DNA of 64,000 bases from Pseudoalteromonas sp. MMG010 (GTDB lineage Bacteria; Pseudomonadota; Gammaproteobacteria; Enterobacterales; Alteromonadaceae), in the NCBI RefSeq assembly GCF_018100905.1, contig NZ_JAGJEG010000004.1, positions 1-64,000 of the forward strand, written 5' to 3'. Under the pieces are notes generated by a model. That model ran no database searches. It was not told the origin of the DNA and worked only from the letters and a program-made list of their open reading frames with translations. This document shows, one piece after another, positions 1 to 8,077 of this stretch (positions are counted from its first letter, which is position 1; each line of letters starts with the position of its first letter). The translations under genes were made by a program, and so were the position numbers.

Positions 1-15
1 CTTTATCTCAGACAC

Positions 16-38
16 AAAAAAACCGACGCTAAGTCGGC
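16..38 (-). terminator. Terminator copy 1 of the tRNA-Arg array
   Basis: On the minus strand this reads as a GC stem (GCCGAC / GTCGG, loop TTAGC) followed by a run of T, the classic intrinsic terminator. It ends repeat unit 1 of the array, and the same hairpin recurs three more times downstream in coordinates. Confidence 0.75.
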
Positions 39-51
39 TTGTGTATGAAAG

Positions 52-130
52 TGGTGGGCGCAGGACGTCTCTTTTAACAATGAACCTCCGACCGTCTGGT
101 TGGCTACAGCTAACCTACCAACGACTTATT
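52..130 (-). pseudogene. Degenerate tRNA-Arg copy, unit 1
   Basis: The minus strand keeps the tRNA-Arg 3' end (TCCTGCGCCCACCA) and the GGTCGGAGGTT stretch. The T-loop is replaced by about 17 unrelated bases, and the anticodon arm, D arm and 5' acceptor strand are lost or unrecognisable. It cannot fold as a tRNA. It is almost identical to the unit at 335-410, so one probably arose by recent duplication of the other. A terminator follows. Confidence 0.65.
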
Positions 131-163
131 AATACACTTTATTATGTACTTTATTTCAGGCAC

Positions 164-186
164 AAAAAAACCGACGCTAAGTCGGC
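164..186 (-). terminator. Terminator copy 2 of the tRNA-Arg array
   Basis: Same GCCGAC-TTAGC-GTCGG hairpin and T-run as at 16-38, lying just 3' of the degenerate tRNA unit at 200-283. Confidence 0.75.
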
Positions 187-199
187 TTGTGTATGAAAG

Positions 200-283
200 T
201 GGTGGGCGCAGGACTTATTTTGAAACAGTGAACCTCCGACCGCCTGGTTCGAAGCCAAGTACTCTATCCTGCTGAGCTATGCA
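200..283 (-). pseudogene. Degenerate tRNA-Arg copy, unit 2, anticodon TCG
   Basis: This is the best preserved damaged copy. D-arm and anticodon-arm sequence are recognisable, and the loop reads CTTCGAA, giving a TCG anticodon where the intact copies have ACG. The T-loop carries the same kind of insertion as the other damaged units. The 5' acceptor strand reads GTGCA and no longer pairs with the intact 3' GCGCCCACCA. It is predicted to be non-functional as a tRNA, though it might still be transcribed with the operon. Confidence 0.65.
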
Positions 284-298
284 CTTTATTTTAGACAC

Positions 299-321
299 AA
301 AAAAACCGACGCTAAGTCGGC
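299..321 (-). terminator. Terminator copy 3 of the tRNA-Arg array
   Basis: Same hairpin and T-run as the other copies, lying 3' of the degenerate unit at 335-410. Confidence 0.75.
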
Positions 322-334
322 TTGTGTATGAAAG

Positions 335-410
335 TGGTGGGCGCAGGACGTCTCTTTTAACAATGAACCTCCGACCGTCTGGTTGGCTGCAGCTAACCTA
401 CCAACGACTT
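335..410 (-). pseudogene. Degenerate tRNA-Arg copy, unit 3
   Basis: Near-identical to unit 1 (52-130). The 3' acceptor/CCA end and the T-stem side are kept, the T-loop is replaced by the shared insertion, and the anticodon and D arms are scrambled. It lies between terminator copies 3 and 4, with short TTCTGCACTTTA direct repeats on its upstream side. Confidence 0.65.
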
Positions 411-458
411 ATTAATACACTTTATTCTGCACTTTATTCTGCACTTTATCTCAGACAC

Positions 459-481
459 AAAAAAACCGACGCTAAGTCGGC
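459..481 (-). terminator. Terminator of the intact tRNA operon (copy 4)
   Basis: GCCGAC-TTAGC-GTCGG hairpin with a T-run on the minus strand, starting 14 nt past the CCA of the last intact tRNA-Arg. It is probably the main terminator of the operon. The other three copies lie further downstream behind damaged tRNA copies. Confidence 0.8.
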
Positions 482-494
482 TTGTGTATGAAAG

Positions 495-571
495 TGGTGG
501 GCGCAGGAGGATTCGAACCTCCGACCGCCTGGTTCGTAGCCAGGTACTCTATCCAGCTGAGCTATGCGCCC
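495..571 (-). tRNA. tRNA-Arg (ACG), copy A
   Basis: A complete 77-nt tRNA on the minus strand, from GGGCGCATAGCTC to the encoded CCA. The anticodon stem CCTGG/CCAGG encloses the loop CTACGAA, so the anticodon is ACG, which is normally deaminated to ICG and reads CGU/CGC/CGA. The T-arm GGAGGTTCGAATCCTCC is intact. It is the last functional tRNA of the operon and is followed by a terminator. Confidence 0.95.
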
Positions 572-616
572 ACTTTCATTTTACTTATTTATACTCTAAG
601 TAGAGTGTATTAAAAG

Positions 617-680
617 TGCTGGACGCAGGACGTATCTTGTAAGAGTGAACCTCAGACCTTTTGGCTATGTAGCCAACACT
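617..680 (-). pseudogene. Degenerate tRNA-Arg copy between intact copies A and B
   Basis: The acceptor 3' end is altered (GCGTCCAGCA) and the T-loop carries a variant of the insertion seen in the other damaged units. The anticodon region has collapsed into a short hairpin (GGCTACATAGCC). It sits inside the operon between two intact tRNA-Arg genes and has no terminator of its own. It would therefore be transcribed as spacer RNA. Confidence 0.55.
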
Positions 681-717
681 TTATTCTTATTTATACTCTA
701 AGTAGAGTTTATAAAAG

Positions 718-794
718 TGGTGGGCGCAGGAGGATTCGAACCTCCGACCGCCTGGTTCGTAGCCAGGTACTCTATCCAGCTGAGCTATGCGCCC
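718..794 (-). tRNA. tRNA-Arg (ACG), copy B
   Basis: Identical in sequence to copy A: 77 nt including the encoded CCA, anticodon ACG, full cloverleaf. The spacers around it carry the short palindrome ACTCTAAGTAGAGT or a close variant, which may form processing hairpins. Confidence 0.95.
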
Positions 795-852
795 ACTTTT
801 ATTTTACTTATTTATACTCTAAGCAGAGTGTCTCTAAAAAGAGAGTAAAGAG

Positions 853-929
853 TGGTGGGCGCAGGAGGATTCGAACCTCCGACCGCCTGGTTCGTAGCCA
901 GGTACTCTATCCAGCTGAGCTATGCGCCC
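853..929 (-). tRNA. tRNA-Arg (ACG), copy C
   Basis: Third intact tRNA-Arg with anticodon ACG and encoded CCA, identical to copies A and B. It is the first arginine tRNA downstream of tRNA-Ser in the transcript. Confidence 0.95.
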
Positions 930-963
930 AATCTTTACTTTACAAGATTTGCCATTTAAAAAA

Positions 964-1056
964 TGGTGGAGAGGGAGGGATTCGAACCCTCGATAGAGCT
1001 ACAAACTCTATACTCCCTTAGCAGGGGAGCTCCTTCGGCCACTCGGACACCTCTCC
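964..1056 (-). tRNA. tRNA-Ser (GCT)
   Basis: A 93-nt class II tRNA with a long variable arm on the minus strand. It starts GGAGAGGTGTCCGAGTGG and ends CTCTCCACCA with encoded CCA. The anticodon loop CTGCTAA gives GCT, reading AGC/AGU serine codons. It is the first gene of the operon, 12 nt from the predicted -10 box. Confidence 0.95.
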
Positions 1057-1068
1057 GTCTTGTGGGGC

Positions 1069-1098
1069 GTATAATAAAGATTTCAGAAAATATGTCAA
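1069..1098 (-). promoter_or_regulatory. Promoter of the tRNA-Ser/tRNA-Arg operon
   Basis: The minus strand reads TTGACA, then a 16-18 nt spacer, then TATTAT/TTATAC, then a GC-rich discriminator (GCCCC) just before the tRNA-Ser start. A consensus -35 with a GC-rich discriminator is typical of stable-RNA promoters under stringent control. The regulation is inferred. Confidence 0.7.
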
Positions 1099-1184
1099 AC
1101 ACTTTTATGCCAAAAATAGCTATATGGTCACTGAATGTGCATAAGTTCGAAATAAATCGCTATTTAGTTTAATTATCAAACAAC

Positions 1185-1367
1185 TTAGCTGTTGTTTTCA
1201 TTTCCTTTATCAGTATTTAAAGAATCTGTTAGATTAAAAATCTCATTCAAATACTGTTCTTGATAACCTAATTGTTGAAATTGTAAAATACAAAGCCTGT
1301 AATATTCTTCTCGTTGGGAAAAAGAGGGCTGTTCATCTTTGTTTTCGTCAGTGCGTTTATTTTTCAT
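1185..1367 (-). CDS. Small hypothetical protein
   Basis: An open frame of 60 residues from the ATG at 1367. An upstream in-frame ATG at 1406 would add 13 residues. It is hydrophilic and charged, with no signal peptide or membrane segment. The N-terminus is rich in K/E/D, followed by a predicted helical part around YYRLCILQFQQLGYQEQYL. There is no strong ribosome binding site and I do not recognise a family. It lies between the tRNA operon promoter and lysS and could be spurious. Confidence 0.35.
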   Translation of the reverse strand: MKNKRTDENKDEQPSFSQREEYYRLCILQFQQLGYQEQYLNEIFNLTDSLNTDKGNENNS

Positions 1368-1600
1368 CGTAATCAATCTCATCAGAATTTTGGCAGATAC
1401 ATACACTAAACCGTTTGTTTTAGGTATTTATCACTTACACACCGCTTTATACGACAAAGCAGTAGTTCACCAATATCAACGATATAAAATAAACTCTTTA
1501 TGATTGGTTACTTAAATTTAAAGCACACTACCTAAAAAACGCTAACTGCTCAAATATAAACCAATTAAAATTAAATTAATAGCATTAAACCAATACAAAT

Positions 1601-1628
1601 AAAAACGCCGCAATTAAGCGGCGTTTTT
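1601..1628 (-). terminator. lysS terminator
   Basis: AACGCCGC/GCGGCGTT stem with an AATTAA loop and T-runs on both sides, 17 bases beyond the lysS stop. It can act in both directions. Confidence 0.85.
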
Positions 1629-1645
1629 ATTATTTTATAACAAGC

Positions 1646-3181
1646 TTAATCAGCTTGTGGTCGCATATGTGGAAACAAAATCACATCTTTAATTGTCGAT
1701 GAATCTGTAAACAACATAACTAGACGGTCAATACCAATCCCCTCACCTGCTGTAGGCGGTAAACCATACTCAAGTGCGCGAATATAATCTTCATCATAAT
1801 GCATTGCTTCATCATCTCCCGCGTCTTTCTCTTCAACTTGACGAGTAAAGCGCTCTGCTTGGTCTTGTGCGTCATTAAGCTCTGAAAAGCCATTAGCAAG
1901 CTCACGTCCGCCAACAAAAAACTCAAAGCGGTCGGTAACAAACGCGTTGTCGTCATTACGACGAGCAAGTGGTGACACTTCCCACGGGTAACCGGTAATA
2001 AAGGTCGGTTGAATAAGTTTATGCTCGGCTGTTTCTTCAAATATTTCACATAAAAACTTACCCGGCCCCCATACACAGTTCTCAGGAATTTTAACATGCA
2101 CTTGCTTAGCGTACGCTTTTAATTCTTCAAAGTGATTTTCTGGGTCATTAAATACTGCAGCATCAAACTCTGGGTTATATTTTAAAATTGCATCAGCCAT
2201 ACTTAAACGGGTAAACGGCTTACCAAAGTCATATTCTACAGAATCGATTACTTCGCCATTTTCATCTTTTGTTGTGTTAATAACAATTGGGCTACCTAAT
2301 ACATTCGTTGCAACTGTACGTAGCATATCCTCTGTAATGTTCATTAGGTCAATGTAATCAGCATACGCTTGATAAAACTCAATCATTGTAAATTCTGGAT
2401 TGTGGCGTGTTGATAACCCTTCATTACGGAAGTTACGGTTTATTTCAAACACACGGTCAAACCCACCAACAACTAAGCGTTTTAAATAAAGCTCAGGCGC
2501 TATACGTAAGTACATATCGATATCAAGCGCATTGTGATGCGTTACAAATGGACGTGCAGTCGCGCCGCCTGGGATCACTTGTAGCATAGGCGTTTCTACT
2601 TCCATAAAGTCACGCTCTGCTAAAAAGCGACGAATGCCTTCAACAACTTGTGAACGAATACGGAATGTTTCGCGTGTTGCTTCGTTAGTAATTAAATCGA
2701 CGTAACGTTGACGGTACTTAGTTTCTTGATCCGATAAACCATGAAACTTTTCTGGTAATGGACGAAGCGACTTAGTTAGTAGCTCATATTCAGTCATTTC
2801 GACATATAAATCGCCTTTACCCGATTTATTCAGTGCGCCTTTAACCCCAACAATATCACCAATATCTAGTTGGCCATATTTTGCTTTTAAGTCTTTTTGC
2901 ACATCTTTAGATGCATAAGCCTGTACACGCCCTTTCATATCTTGAATTGAAAGAAACGGGCCACGCTTTGCAAGAATACGTCCAGCAATTGATACAACAT
3001 GCTGTAATTCAACTAACTCTTCTTTGCTCTTATCACCAAACTCAGCTTGTAAGTCAGCCGTGTAATGTTCACGACGGAACTGATTTGGATGACCGTTGGC
3101 TGGGCAATTTTCGCGAATAGCGTCTAACTTGCCACGACGCTCAGCGATTAACTTATTTTCGTCTTGGATTTTATCAGTCAT
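1646..3181 (-). CDS. lysS: Lysyl-tRNA synthetase (class II)
   Basis: Charges tRNA-Lys with lysine in the cytoplasm. The 511 residues match the family length. An N-terminal OB-fold anticodon-binding domain (about 60-140) precedes the class II catalytic core. Motif 1 lies near 187-215 (FMEVETPML), motif 2 at about 250-275 ([20 protein letters not shown]), and motif 3 near 481-490 ([10 protein letters not shown]). The ATG at 3181 has a GAG ribosome binding site. The gene lies 26 bp downstream of prfB and is the last gene of the xerD-dsbC-recJ-prfB-lysS cluster, the usual gammaproteobacterial order, where prfB and lysS are normally co-transcribed. Nothing unusual is seen. Confidence 0.98.
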   Translation of the reverse strand: MTDKIQDENKLIAERRGKLDAIRENCPANGHPNQFRREHYTADLQAEFGDKSKEELVELQHVVSIAGRILAKRGPFLSIQDMKGRVQAYASKDVQKDLKAKYGQLDIGDIVGVKGALNKSGKGDLYVEMTEYELLTKSLRPLPEKFHGLSDQETKYRQRYVDLITNEATRETFRIRSQVVEGIRRFLAERDFMEVETPMLQVIPGGATARPFVTHHNALDIDMYLRIAPELYLKRLVVGGFDRVFEINRNFRNEGLSTRHNPEFTMIEFYQAYADYIDLMNITEDMLRTVATNVLGSPIVINTTKDENGEVIDSVEYDFGKPFTRLSMADAILKYNPEFDAAVFNDPENHFEELKAYAKQVHVKIPENCVWGPGKFLCEIFEETAEHKLIQPTFITGYPWEVSPLARRNDDNAFVTDRFEFFVGGRELANGFSELNDAQDQAERFTRQVEEKDAGDDEAMHYDEDYIRALEYGLPPTAGEGIGIDRLVMLFTDSSTIKDVILFPHMRPQAD

Positions 3182-3207
3182 TTTTTAGCTCTTTTTTAGC
3201 TTGGTGG

Positions 3208-4306
3208 TTATAAGCCAGACTTTAGGCTGGCTTCAATAAATTTGTCTAGGTTACCGTCAAGTACCGATTGTGTATTACGGTTTTCAACACCTGTTCGTAA
3301 ATCTTTAATTCGTGCATCATCAAGTACGTAAGAACGAATTTGGCTTCCCCAGCCAATATCCGACTTTGCGTCTTCTTGCGTTTGCTTTTCAGCATTTTGT
3401 TGCTGTAGCTCAAGCTCAAATAATTTTGCTTTTAACTGCTTCATTGCTTGGGCTTTATTTTTATGTTGTGAGCGCTCATTTTGACACTGCACAACCGTAT
3501 TGGTTGGTACGTGTGTTATACGCACTGCTGATTCGGTCGTATTTACGTGCTGACCACCGGCACCCGATGCACGGTATACATCTATACGTAGATCAGACGG
3601 ATTAATATCAATCTCAATATTATCGTCTATTTCTGGGTATACAAAAGCAGAGGCAAATGATGTGTGTCGGCGACCACTAGAATCAAAAGGACTTTTACGA
3701 ACTAAGCGATGAACACCGGTTTCAGTACGAAGCCAGCCATAAGCATATTCACCAACAAAACGCACCGTAGCGCCTTTTATACCCGCCACATCGCCATCGG
3801 TTGCTTCAACTAGCTCAACTTTAAAGCCTTTAGCTTCACCCCAGCGTAAATACATGCGTAATAACATGTTACACCAGTCTTGCGCCTCTGTGCCGCCAGA
3901 ACCTGATTGCAAATCAAGGTATGCATCGTTTGAATCATGAGAGCCAGAAAACATACGACGAAACTCTAACCCTTCAAGCTGCTCGTTCAAGCCTTCTAAT
4001 TCAGTTTGCGCCTCATCAAAGGTTTCTTCATCTTCAGCTTCAATAGCAAGCTCTAACAGCCCTTCAACATCATCGGCGCCAGCCACTAAATTATCAATGG
4101 TTTCAACCACTGCTTCTAGTGCTGATTTTTCTCTACCAAGGGCTTGCGCTCGTTCAGGTTCATTCCATACGGCTGAATCTTCAAGCTCGGCGTTAACTTC
4201 TTCTAAACGCTCTTGCTTAAGAGCGTAGTCAAAGGTACCCCCGAAGCAGCTCAGTACGTTCGCGAATTTCCTTGATTTGATTAATCACAGGATTCACTTC
4301 AAACAT
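3208..4306 (-). CDS. prfB: Peptide chain release factor 2, programmed +1 frameshift
   Basis: Recognises UGA and UAA stop codons and triggers peptide release on the ribosome. The gene is in two frames. Codons 1-25 run from the ATG at 4306 and end in an in-frame TGA at 4231-4229. Translation resumes +1 from 4230 to give 365 residues, the same length as E. coli RF2. The shift site reads CGG GGG TAC CTT TGA C, with the G-run acting as internal Shine-Dalgarno just upstream of CTT-TGA. The GGQ motif ([11 protein letters not shown]) and the stop-codon recognition region are present. This is the well-known autoregulatory frameshift: low RF2 favours readthrough into the second frame. The internal ATG at 4110 is not the true start. 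Confidence 0.97.
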
Positions 4307-4383
4307 TTACATTACTCCAAAATGGCTAGCTTAATGCATCCCTTTTATAGGGGAGTTACACACTAAATTATCGTCAAATAATA

Positions 4384-4418
4384 AAAACGCCCGATTTTAA
4401 CAAAAAACCGCGCGTTTT
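4384..4418 (-). terminator. Possible recJ terminator
   Basis: AAAACGC/GCGTTTT inverted repeat with a loop of about 21 nt, followed by TTATT on the minus strand, about 30 bases after the recJ stop. The weak stem makes this tentative. Confidence 0.45.
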
Positions 4419-4449
4419 ATTAGCACTTTATGCCCTATAGACAATATTT

Positions 4450-6171
4450 TTATTGTGTCTTTTCGAGTTCACGTACAATTAGTTGTAAGCTAAATTTACC
4501 TCTAAACTCATTAATATCGAGTTGGTAGGCCACTTTAACAAAGTTAACTTCAGTGTCAGGCCAAGCTTTTACATCAACGCCAAAAGCAATGGCATCTACT
4601 AAGCGCCCGGATTGGTGTTTAAGAACTAACTTCAAATGTTTTTCACCAACAATACGCTGCTGAATAACTTCAAAGAGGTGCTCAAACACCGGCTCTGGAA
4701 ATTGCTGACCCCAAGGCCCCGATTGCTTTAATAACTGAGCAAACTCCATAGTAAAACAATCAGCAGGTAATTCACCATCTGTTAATACAATACAACGTTT
4801 ACTTTGCTCACTTAATTGCTCACCGACCGATTTTAAAAAAGCCTGTTTAAACACACTAAAAGCGTGTTCATTAATGCTTAATCCAGCAGCCATTGCATGA
4901 CCACCAAACTTATTAATTAGTTCAGGTTGCTGAGTATTTAGCCCCTCTAATACATCCCGCATATGAAGCCCTTCGATAGAGCGACACGAACCTTTTATTT
5001 CGCCGTTTTCACCACCAGCAAATATAATTGTTGGGCGGTGGTATTTTTCTTTTAACCTCCCCGCTAAAATACCAATAACACCTTGGTGCCAGTCTTCTTG
5101 ATACAAACAAATAGCATCGGGGATGTTATCGTCGTTAAACGCAAGCTTATCAAGCACCGCTTGCGCTTCTAGCTGCATACCTTGCTCTATTTCACGGCGT
5201 GTAAAATTTAAACTATCTAACTCACCTGCAATTTGTCTGGCTTGATTTATATCGCTACTTAATAAACAGGCTATACCTAAGCTCATATCATCTAAACGAC
5301 CAGCTGCATTTAAACGCGGGGCAAGAGAAAAGCCAAAATCACTGGCACTTAAACGAGCGGCATTTCGGTTAGCGACATCGATTAATGCCGTAATTCCTGG
5401 GCGTGTTTTACCACTTCTAATACGCGCAAGCCCTTGGTGTACTAACGTACGATTATTCGCATCTAATGCAACCACATCAGCAACGGTTCCTAAGGCAACA
5501 ATATCAAGTAAATCAGCCAAATTAGGCATTGGCTGTTGCGTAAAATACCCTTGCTCTCTTAGCGCACTGCGCAGCGCAATTAATATATAAAAAGCAACGC
5601 CTACACCTGCTATAGATTTTGATGGGAAAGTACAATCATGGCGATTTGGGTTTACAATGGCATCGGCACTTGGGAGCTGTTCTCCTTGCAAGTGGTGATC
5701 GGTTACCAGCACTTTAATACCTGCATTTTTTACAATATCAATCCCTGCAATACACGAAATACCATTATCGACAGTGATCACTAAATCAGGATTCATCATT
5801 ACTATTTGTTCAGCCAAAGCAGGGCTTAAACCATAGCCTAAACTAAACCTATCTGGGATTAGGTAATCAAGGTTTTTAAAACCAAACATTGCTAACCCTT
5901 GCATTAATGTGGCAGTACTGGTGGCGCCATCGGCATCAAAATCACCCACAATTAATATTTTGCTTTGATTGTGCAAAGCATCAATTAACAACTCGCTCGC
6001 TTTATCAATATCTTTAAATAATTTAAAGTCGTGTAATGTACCCGCGCTATTATCTAGCTCATCGGCATGTTGTACATTTCGAGCGGCATATAATTGCTTT
6101 ATCACTGGGTGTAAGTAATTTGGTAAATGGCTGTCATCAACAATTTGGCGTGCTGTAATGATTTTTTTCAT
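4450..6171 (-). CDS. recJ: Single-stranded-DNA-specific exonuclease RecJ
   Basis: A 5'-3' ssDNA exonuclease acting in RecF-pathway recombination, mismatch repair and base excision repair. The 573 residues match the family. DHH-superfamily metal motifs are visible: DFDAD at 77-81, DNG at 135-137, and DHH at 158-160. A DHHA1 domain follows (GGHAMAAG near residue 425) and then an OB-like C-terminal part. It sits between dsbC and prfB in the conserved order. A terminator lies between it and dsbC, so it may have its own promoter. Confidence 0.97.
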   Translation of the reverse strand: MKKIITARQIVDDSHLPNYLHPVIKQLYAARNVQHADELDNSAGTLHDFKLFKDIDKASELLIDALHNQSKILIVGDFDADGATSTATLMQGLAMFGFKNLDYLIPDRFSLGYGLSPALAEQIVMMNPDLVITVDNGISCIAGIDIVKNAGIKVLVTDHHLQGEQLPSADAIVNPNRHDCTFPSKSIAGVGVAFYILIALRSALREQGYFTQQPMPNLADLLDIVALGTVADVVALDANNRTLVHQGLARIRSGKTRPGITALIDVANRNAARLSASDFGFSLAPRLNAAGRLDDMSLGIACLLSSDINQARQIAGELDSLNFTRREIEQGMQLEAQAVLDKLAFNDDNIPDAICLYQEDWHQGVIGILAGRLKEKYHRPTIIFAGGENGEIKGSCRSIEGLHMRDVLEGLNTQQPELINKFGGHAMAAGLSINEHAFSVFKQAFLKSVGEQLSEQSKRCIVLTDGELPADCFTMEFAQLLKQSGPWGQQFPEPVFEHLFEVIQQRIVGEKHLKLVLKHQSGRLVDAIAFGVDVKAWPDTEVNFVKVAYQLDINEFRGKFSLQLIVRELEKTQ

Positions 6172-6202
6172 GAAAATACTTTAAATTAAATAATAAAAAC
6201 AA

Positions 6203-6222
6203 AAAAGGCCTTACGGCCTTTT
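6203..6222 (-). terminator. dsbC terminator
   Basis: AAAAGGCC-GTAA-GGCCTTTTTT hairpin on the minus strand with a strong T-run, in the 89-bp gap between dsbC and recJ. Confidence 0.8.
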
Positions 6223-6260
6223 GATACTAATAACATTAATCCAGAAATAACATTGGATAA

Positions 6261-7016
6261 TTAGTTAGATGCTTTATTTTCTTCTAAAGCCGCAGCTAAT
6301 TTCTTCGCCGGCATGTAGCCAGAAATCAAGCTACCATCGTCTAACATTATTGCTGGTGTACCAGCAACCCCAACACTTTTACCAAATTCATAATGCTCTG
6401 CAATCGGTGCGTAACAACCCGAATTTTTGCTTGTACCACTTCCACTTTTAGCATTTGTCATTGCTGTTTGTTGATCATCAGCACACCATACATTCATTAA
6501 GTCAGTATACGCTTGGCTGTTAATACCCGCTCTTGGAAAACCTAAATAACGTACTGTAATACCCAGTTCAAGTAGTTCATCTATTTCGCTGTGAAGTTTA
6601 CGACAGTAACCACAGCTAATATCTGTAAATACGGTAATTCGATATTTTTCCTCTGGCGCTTTATAAACCAGCATCGAATCTTCAAATTCAAGCATTTTAG
6701 CTTTGCGTGCTTCGGTTAAAATTGTCTCCGAAATTGTTTCACGGCTTTGCAAATCAATTAATCTATTTTGAAAAATAATGTATTGCCCATCATTGCTCGT
6801 ATAAATAATGCCATAATTGGTTAGCGCTATTTTTAAGCCATTAATTGGACTAGCATGCAGGCTTGTTACTTTAATGCCGCCTAATGCTAATGCTTTAATA
6901 ATAGTCTCATCGTTTTGTTGTACTAACGTTGATTGCGTGTCTGTCTGTTGTGCATCTTCAGCCAATAAACTAAAGCTTGTGCAGATTAAAAGGCACGTTA
7001 AAAGTAATTTTTTCAT
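6261..7016 (-). CDS. dsbC: Periplasmic disulfide isomerase DsbC
   Basis: Rearranges wrong disulfide bonds in periplasmic proteins and is kept reduced by DsbD. There is a signal peptide of about 19 residues (MKKLLLTCLLICTSFSLLA). An N-terminal dimerisation domain covers about 35-90, and a thioredoxin-fold domain carries the CGYC active site at 135-138 and the cis-proline loop GTPAI near the C-terminus. A second cysteine pair in the thioredoxin domain (near 180 and 200) matches the structural disulfide of the family. The ATG has a purine-rich AGAGAG ribosome binding site. Its position between xerD and recJ is as in E. coli. Confidence 0.95.
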   Translation of the reverse strand: MKKLLLTCLLICTSFSLLAEDAQQTDTQSTLVQQNDETIIKALALGGIKVTSLHASPINGLKIALTNYGIIYTSNDGQYIIFQNRLIDLQSRETISETILTEARKAKMLEFEDSMLVYKAPEEKYRITVFTDISCGYCRKLHSEIDELLELGITVRYLGFPRAGINSQAYTDLMNVWCADDQQTAMTNAKSGSGTSKNSGCYAPIAEHYEFGKSVGVAGTPAIMLDDGSLISGYMPAKKLAAALEENKASN

Positions 7017-7079
7017 AATTCTCTCTAATTTCTGTTCGCTTTATTGAAATACTGACCGTTAAACGAATAATAAATTTCA

Positions 7080-7997
7080 CTAAGCACGAGGGTGATGTTC
7101 GCTATGAACCGATTTTAACCTTTCATTAGCAACATGGGTATAAATTTGTGTGGTCGATAAGTCACTATGGCCTAACATCATTTGTACTACCCGCAAGTCC
7201 GCCCCATGATTTAATAAGTGTGTCGCAAAAGCATGACGCAAAGTATGAGGCGATAAAGGTGACTCAACCGCAGCCAAAATAGCATAGTGTTTAATCCGAT
7301 GCCAAAAAGTTTGTCGTGTCATTCCTACGCCGCGCTTGGAGGGAAAAACAAAATCTGTGGCATGTTTTATCATTTGTCCACGACCGAGCTTAATAAATTG
7401 ATCAAGCCAATACATCGCTTCTTCACCTAAAGGCACTAAACGTTCTTTATTCCCTTTACCTTTAACAAATACAACTGCTTGGCGTAAATTAATTTGCTCC
7501 ATTCTTAATCCGACTAATTCAGTCACCCTTAATCCTGTTGCATAAAGCAGCTCAAGCATCGCTTTATCACGCAGTCCCATCGGCTCTTCAGTATTAGGAG
7601 CATTGAGTAATGCTTCAACCTCAGCCTCCGATAACGTTTTAGGTAATGATTGCCCAGCTTTAGGCTGTGCAATATTAAGCATTGGTGATTCTACAATTAC
7701 TTTTTCGCGGACAAAATACTGATAAAAACGCTTTAGCGCACTAATGCTCCGGGCGGTACTGCGAGGTTTTAAACCTAAATCAACACGGTGTGCTAAGTAA
7801 CTTTCAATATCTTGTGCAGTGACCGACATTAACGGTTTTGCGTTTAAAAATAAGCAAAACTTATCTAAATCACTACGATAAGCACTGAGTGTGTTATCGC
7901 TTACATGCTGCTCCAAATAAAGGTTATCTAAAAAAGCGTCGAGAAAATCGGTATTTGAATGCAGGTCTTGTTCGGGCGTGATCACGGTTATTCTCAT
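7080..7997 (-). CDS. xerD: Site-specific tyrosine recombinase XerD
   Basis: With XerC it resolves chromosome dimers at dif, activated by FtsK. An N-terminal SAM-like core-binding domain precedes the catalytic domain. Counting from an upstream TTG at 8006, the catalytic residues are R160, K184, H254, R257, H280 and Y289, in the motifs TGLRVTEL, LSPHTLRHAFATH, LGH and TTQIYTHV. I chose the ATG at 7997 (305 residues). The true start may be a few codons further in, since E. coli XerD has 298 residues. It is first in the cluster leading to dsbC and is divergent from fldB. Confidence 0.95.
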   Translation of the reverse strand: MRITVITPEQDLHSNTDFLDAFLDNLYLEQHVSDNTLSAYRSDLDKFCLFLNAKPLMSVTAQDIESYLAHRVDLGLKPRSTARSISALKRFYQYFVREKVIVESPMLNIAQPKAGQSLPKTLSEAEVEALLNAPNTEEPMGLRDKAMLELLYATGLRVTELVGLRMEQINLRQAVVFVKGKGNKERLVPLGEEAMYWLDQFIKLGRGQMIKHATDFVFPSKRGVGMTRQTFWHRIKHYAILAAVESPLSPHTLRHAFATHLLNHGADLRVVQMMLGHSDLSTTQIYTHVANERLKSVHSEHHPRA

Positions 7998-8077
7998 CCT
8001 TATCAAGGTATCAATTGTAAATACCTTGCGGTAAACTTAGCCCTATCATATCAGGCAATTACACAGTGATAAATACA

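Noticed and set aside
1..480. Regular repeats resembling a CRISPR array
   Set aside because: The repeats are long, contain tRNA-Arg 3' sequence and a terminator, and have no unique spacers of constant size or cas genes.
279..491. 70-residue frame across the tRNA repeats
   Set aside because: It is a translation of the tandem tRNA-derived repeats and terminators, with repeated peptide segments mirroring the DNA repeat.
963..1172. 69-residue plus-strand frame
   Set aside because: Its first half is antisense to tRNA-Ser (the GFEPS peptide is a known false-gene signature of tRNA antisense).
3208..4110. prfB as a truncated 300-residue protein or pseudogene
   Set aside because: The upstream codons and the classic frameshift site restore the full 365 residues.
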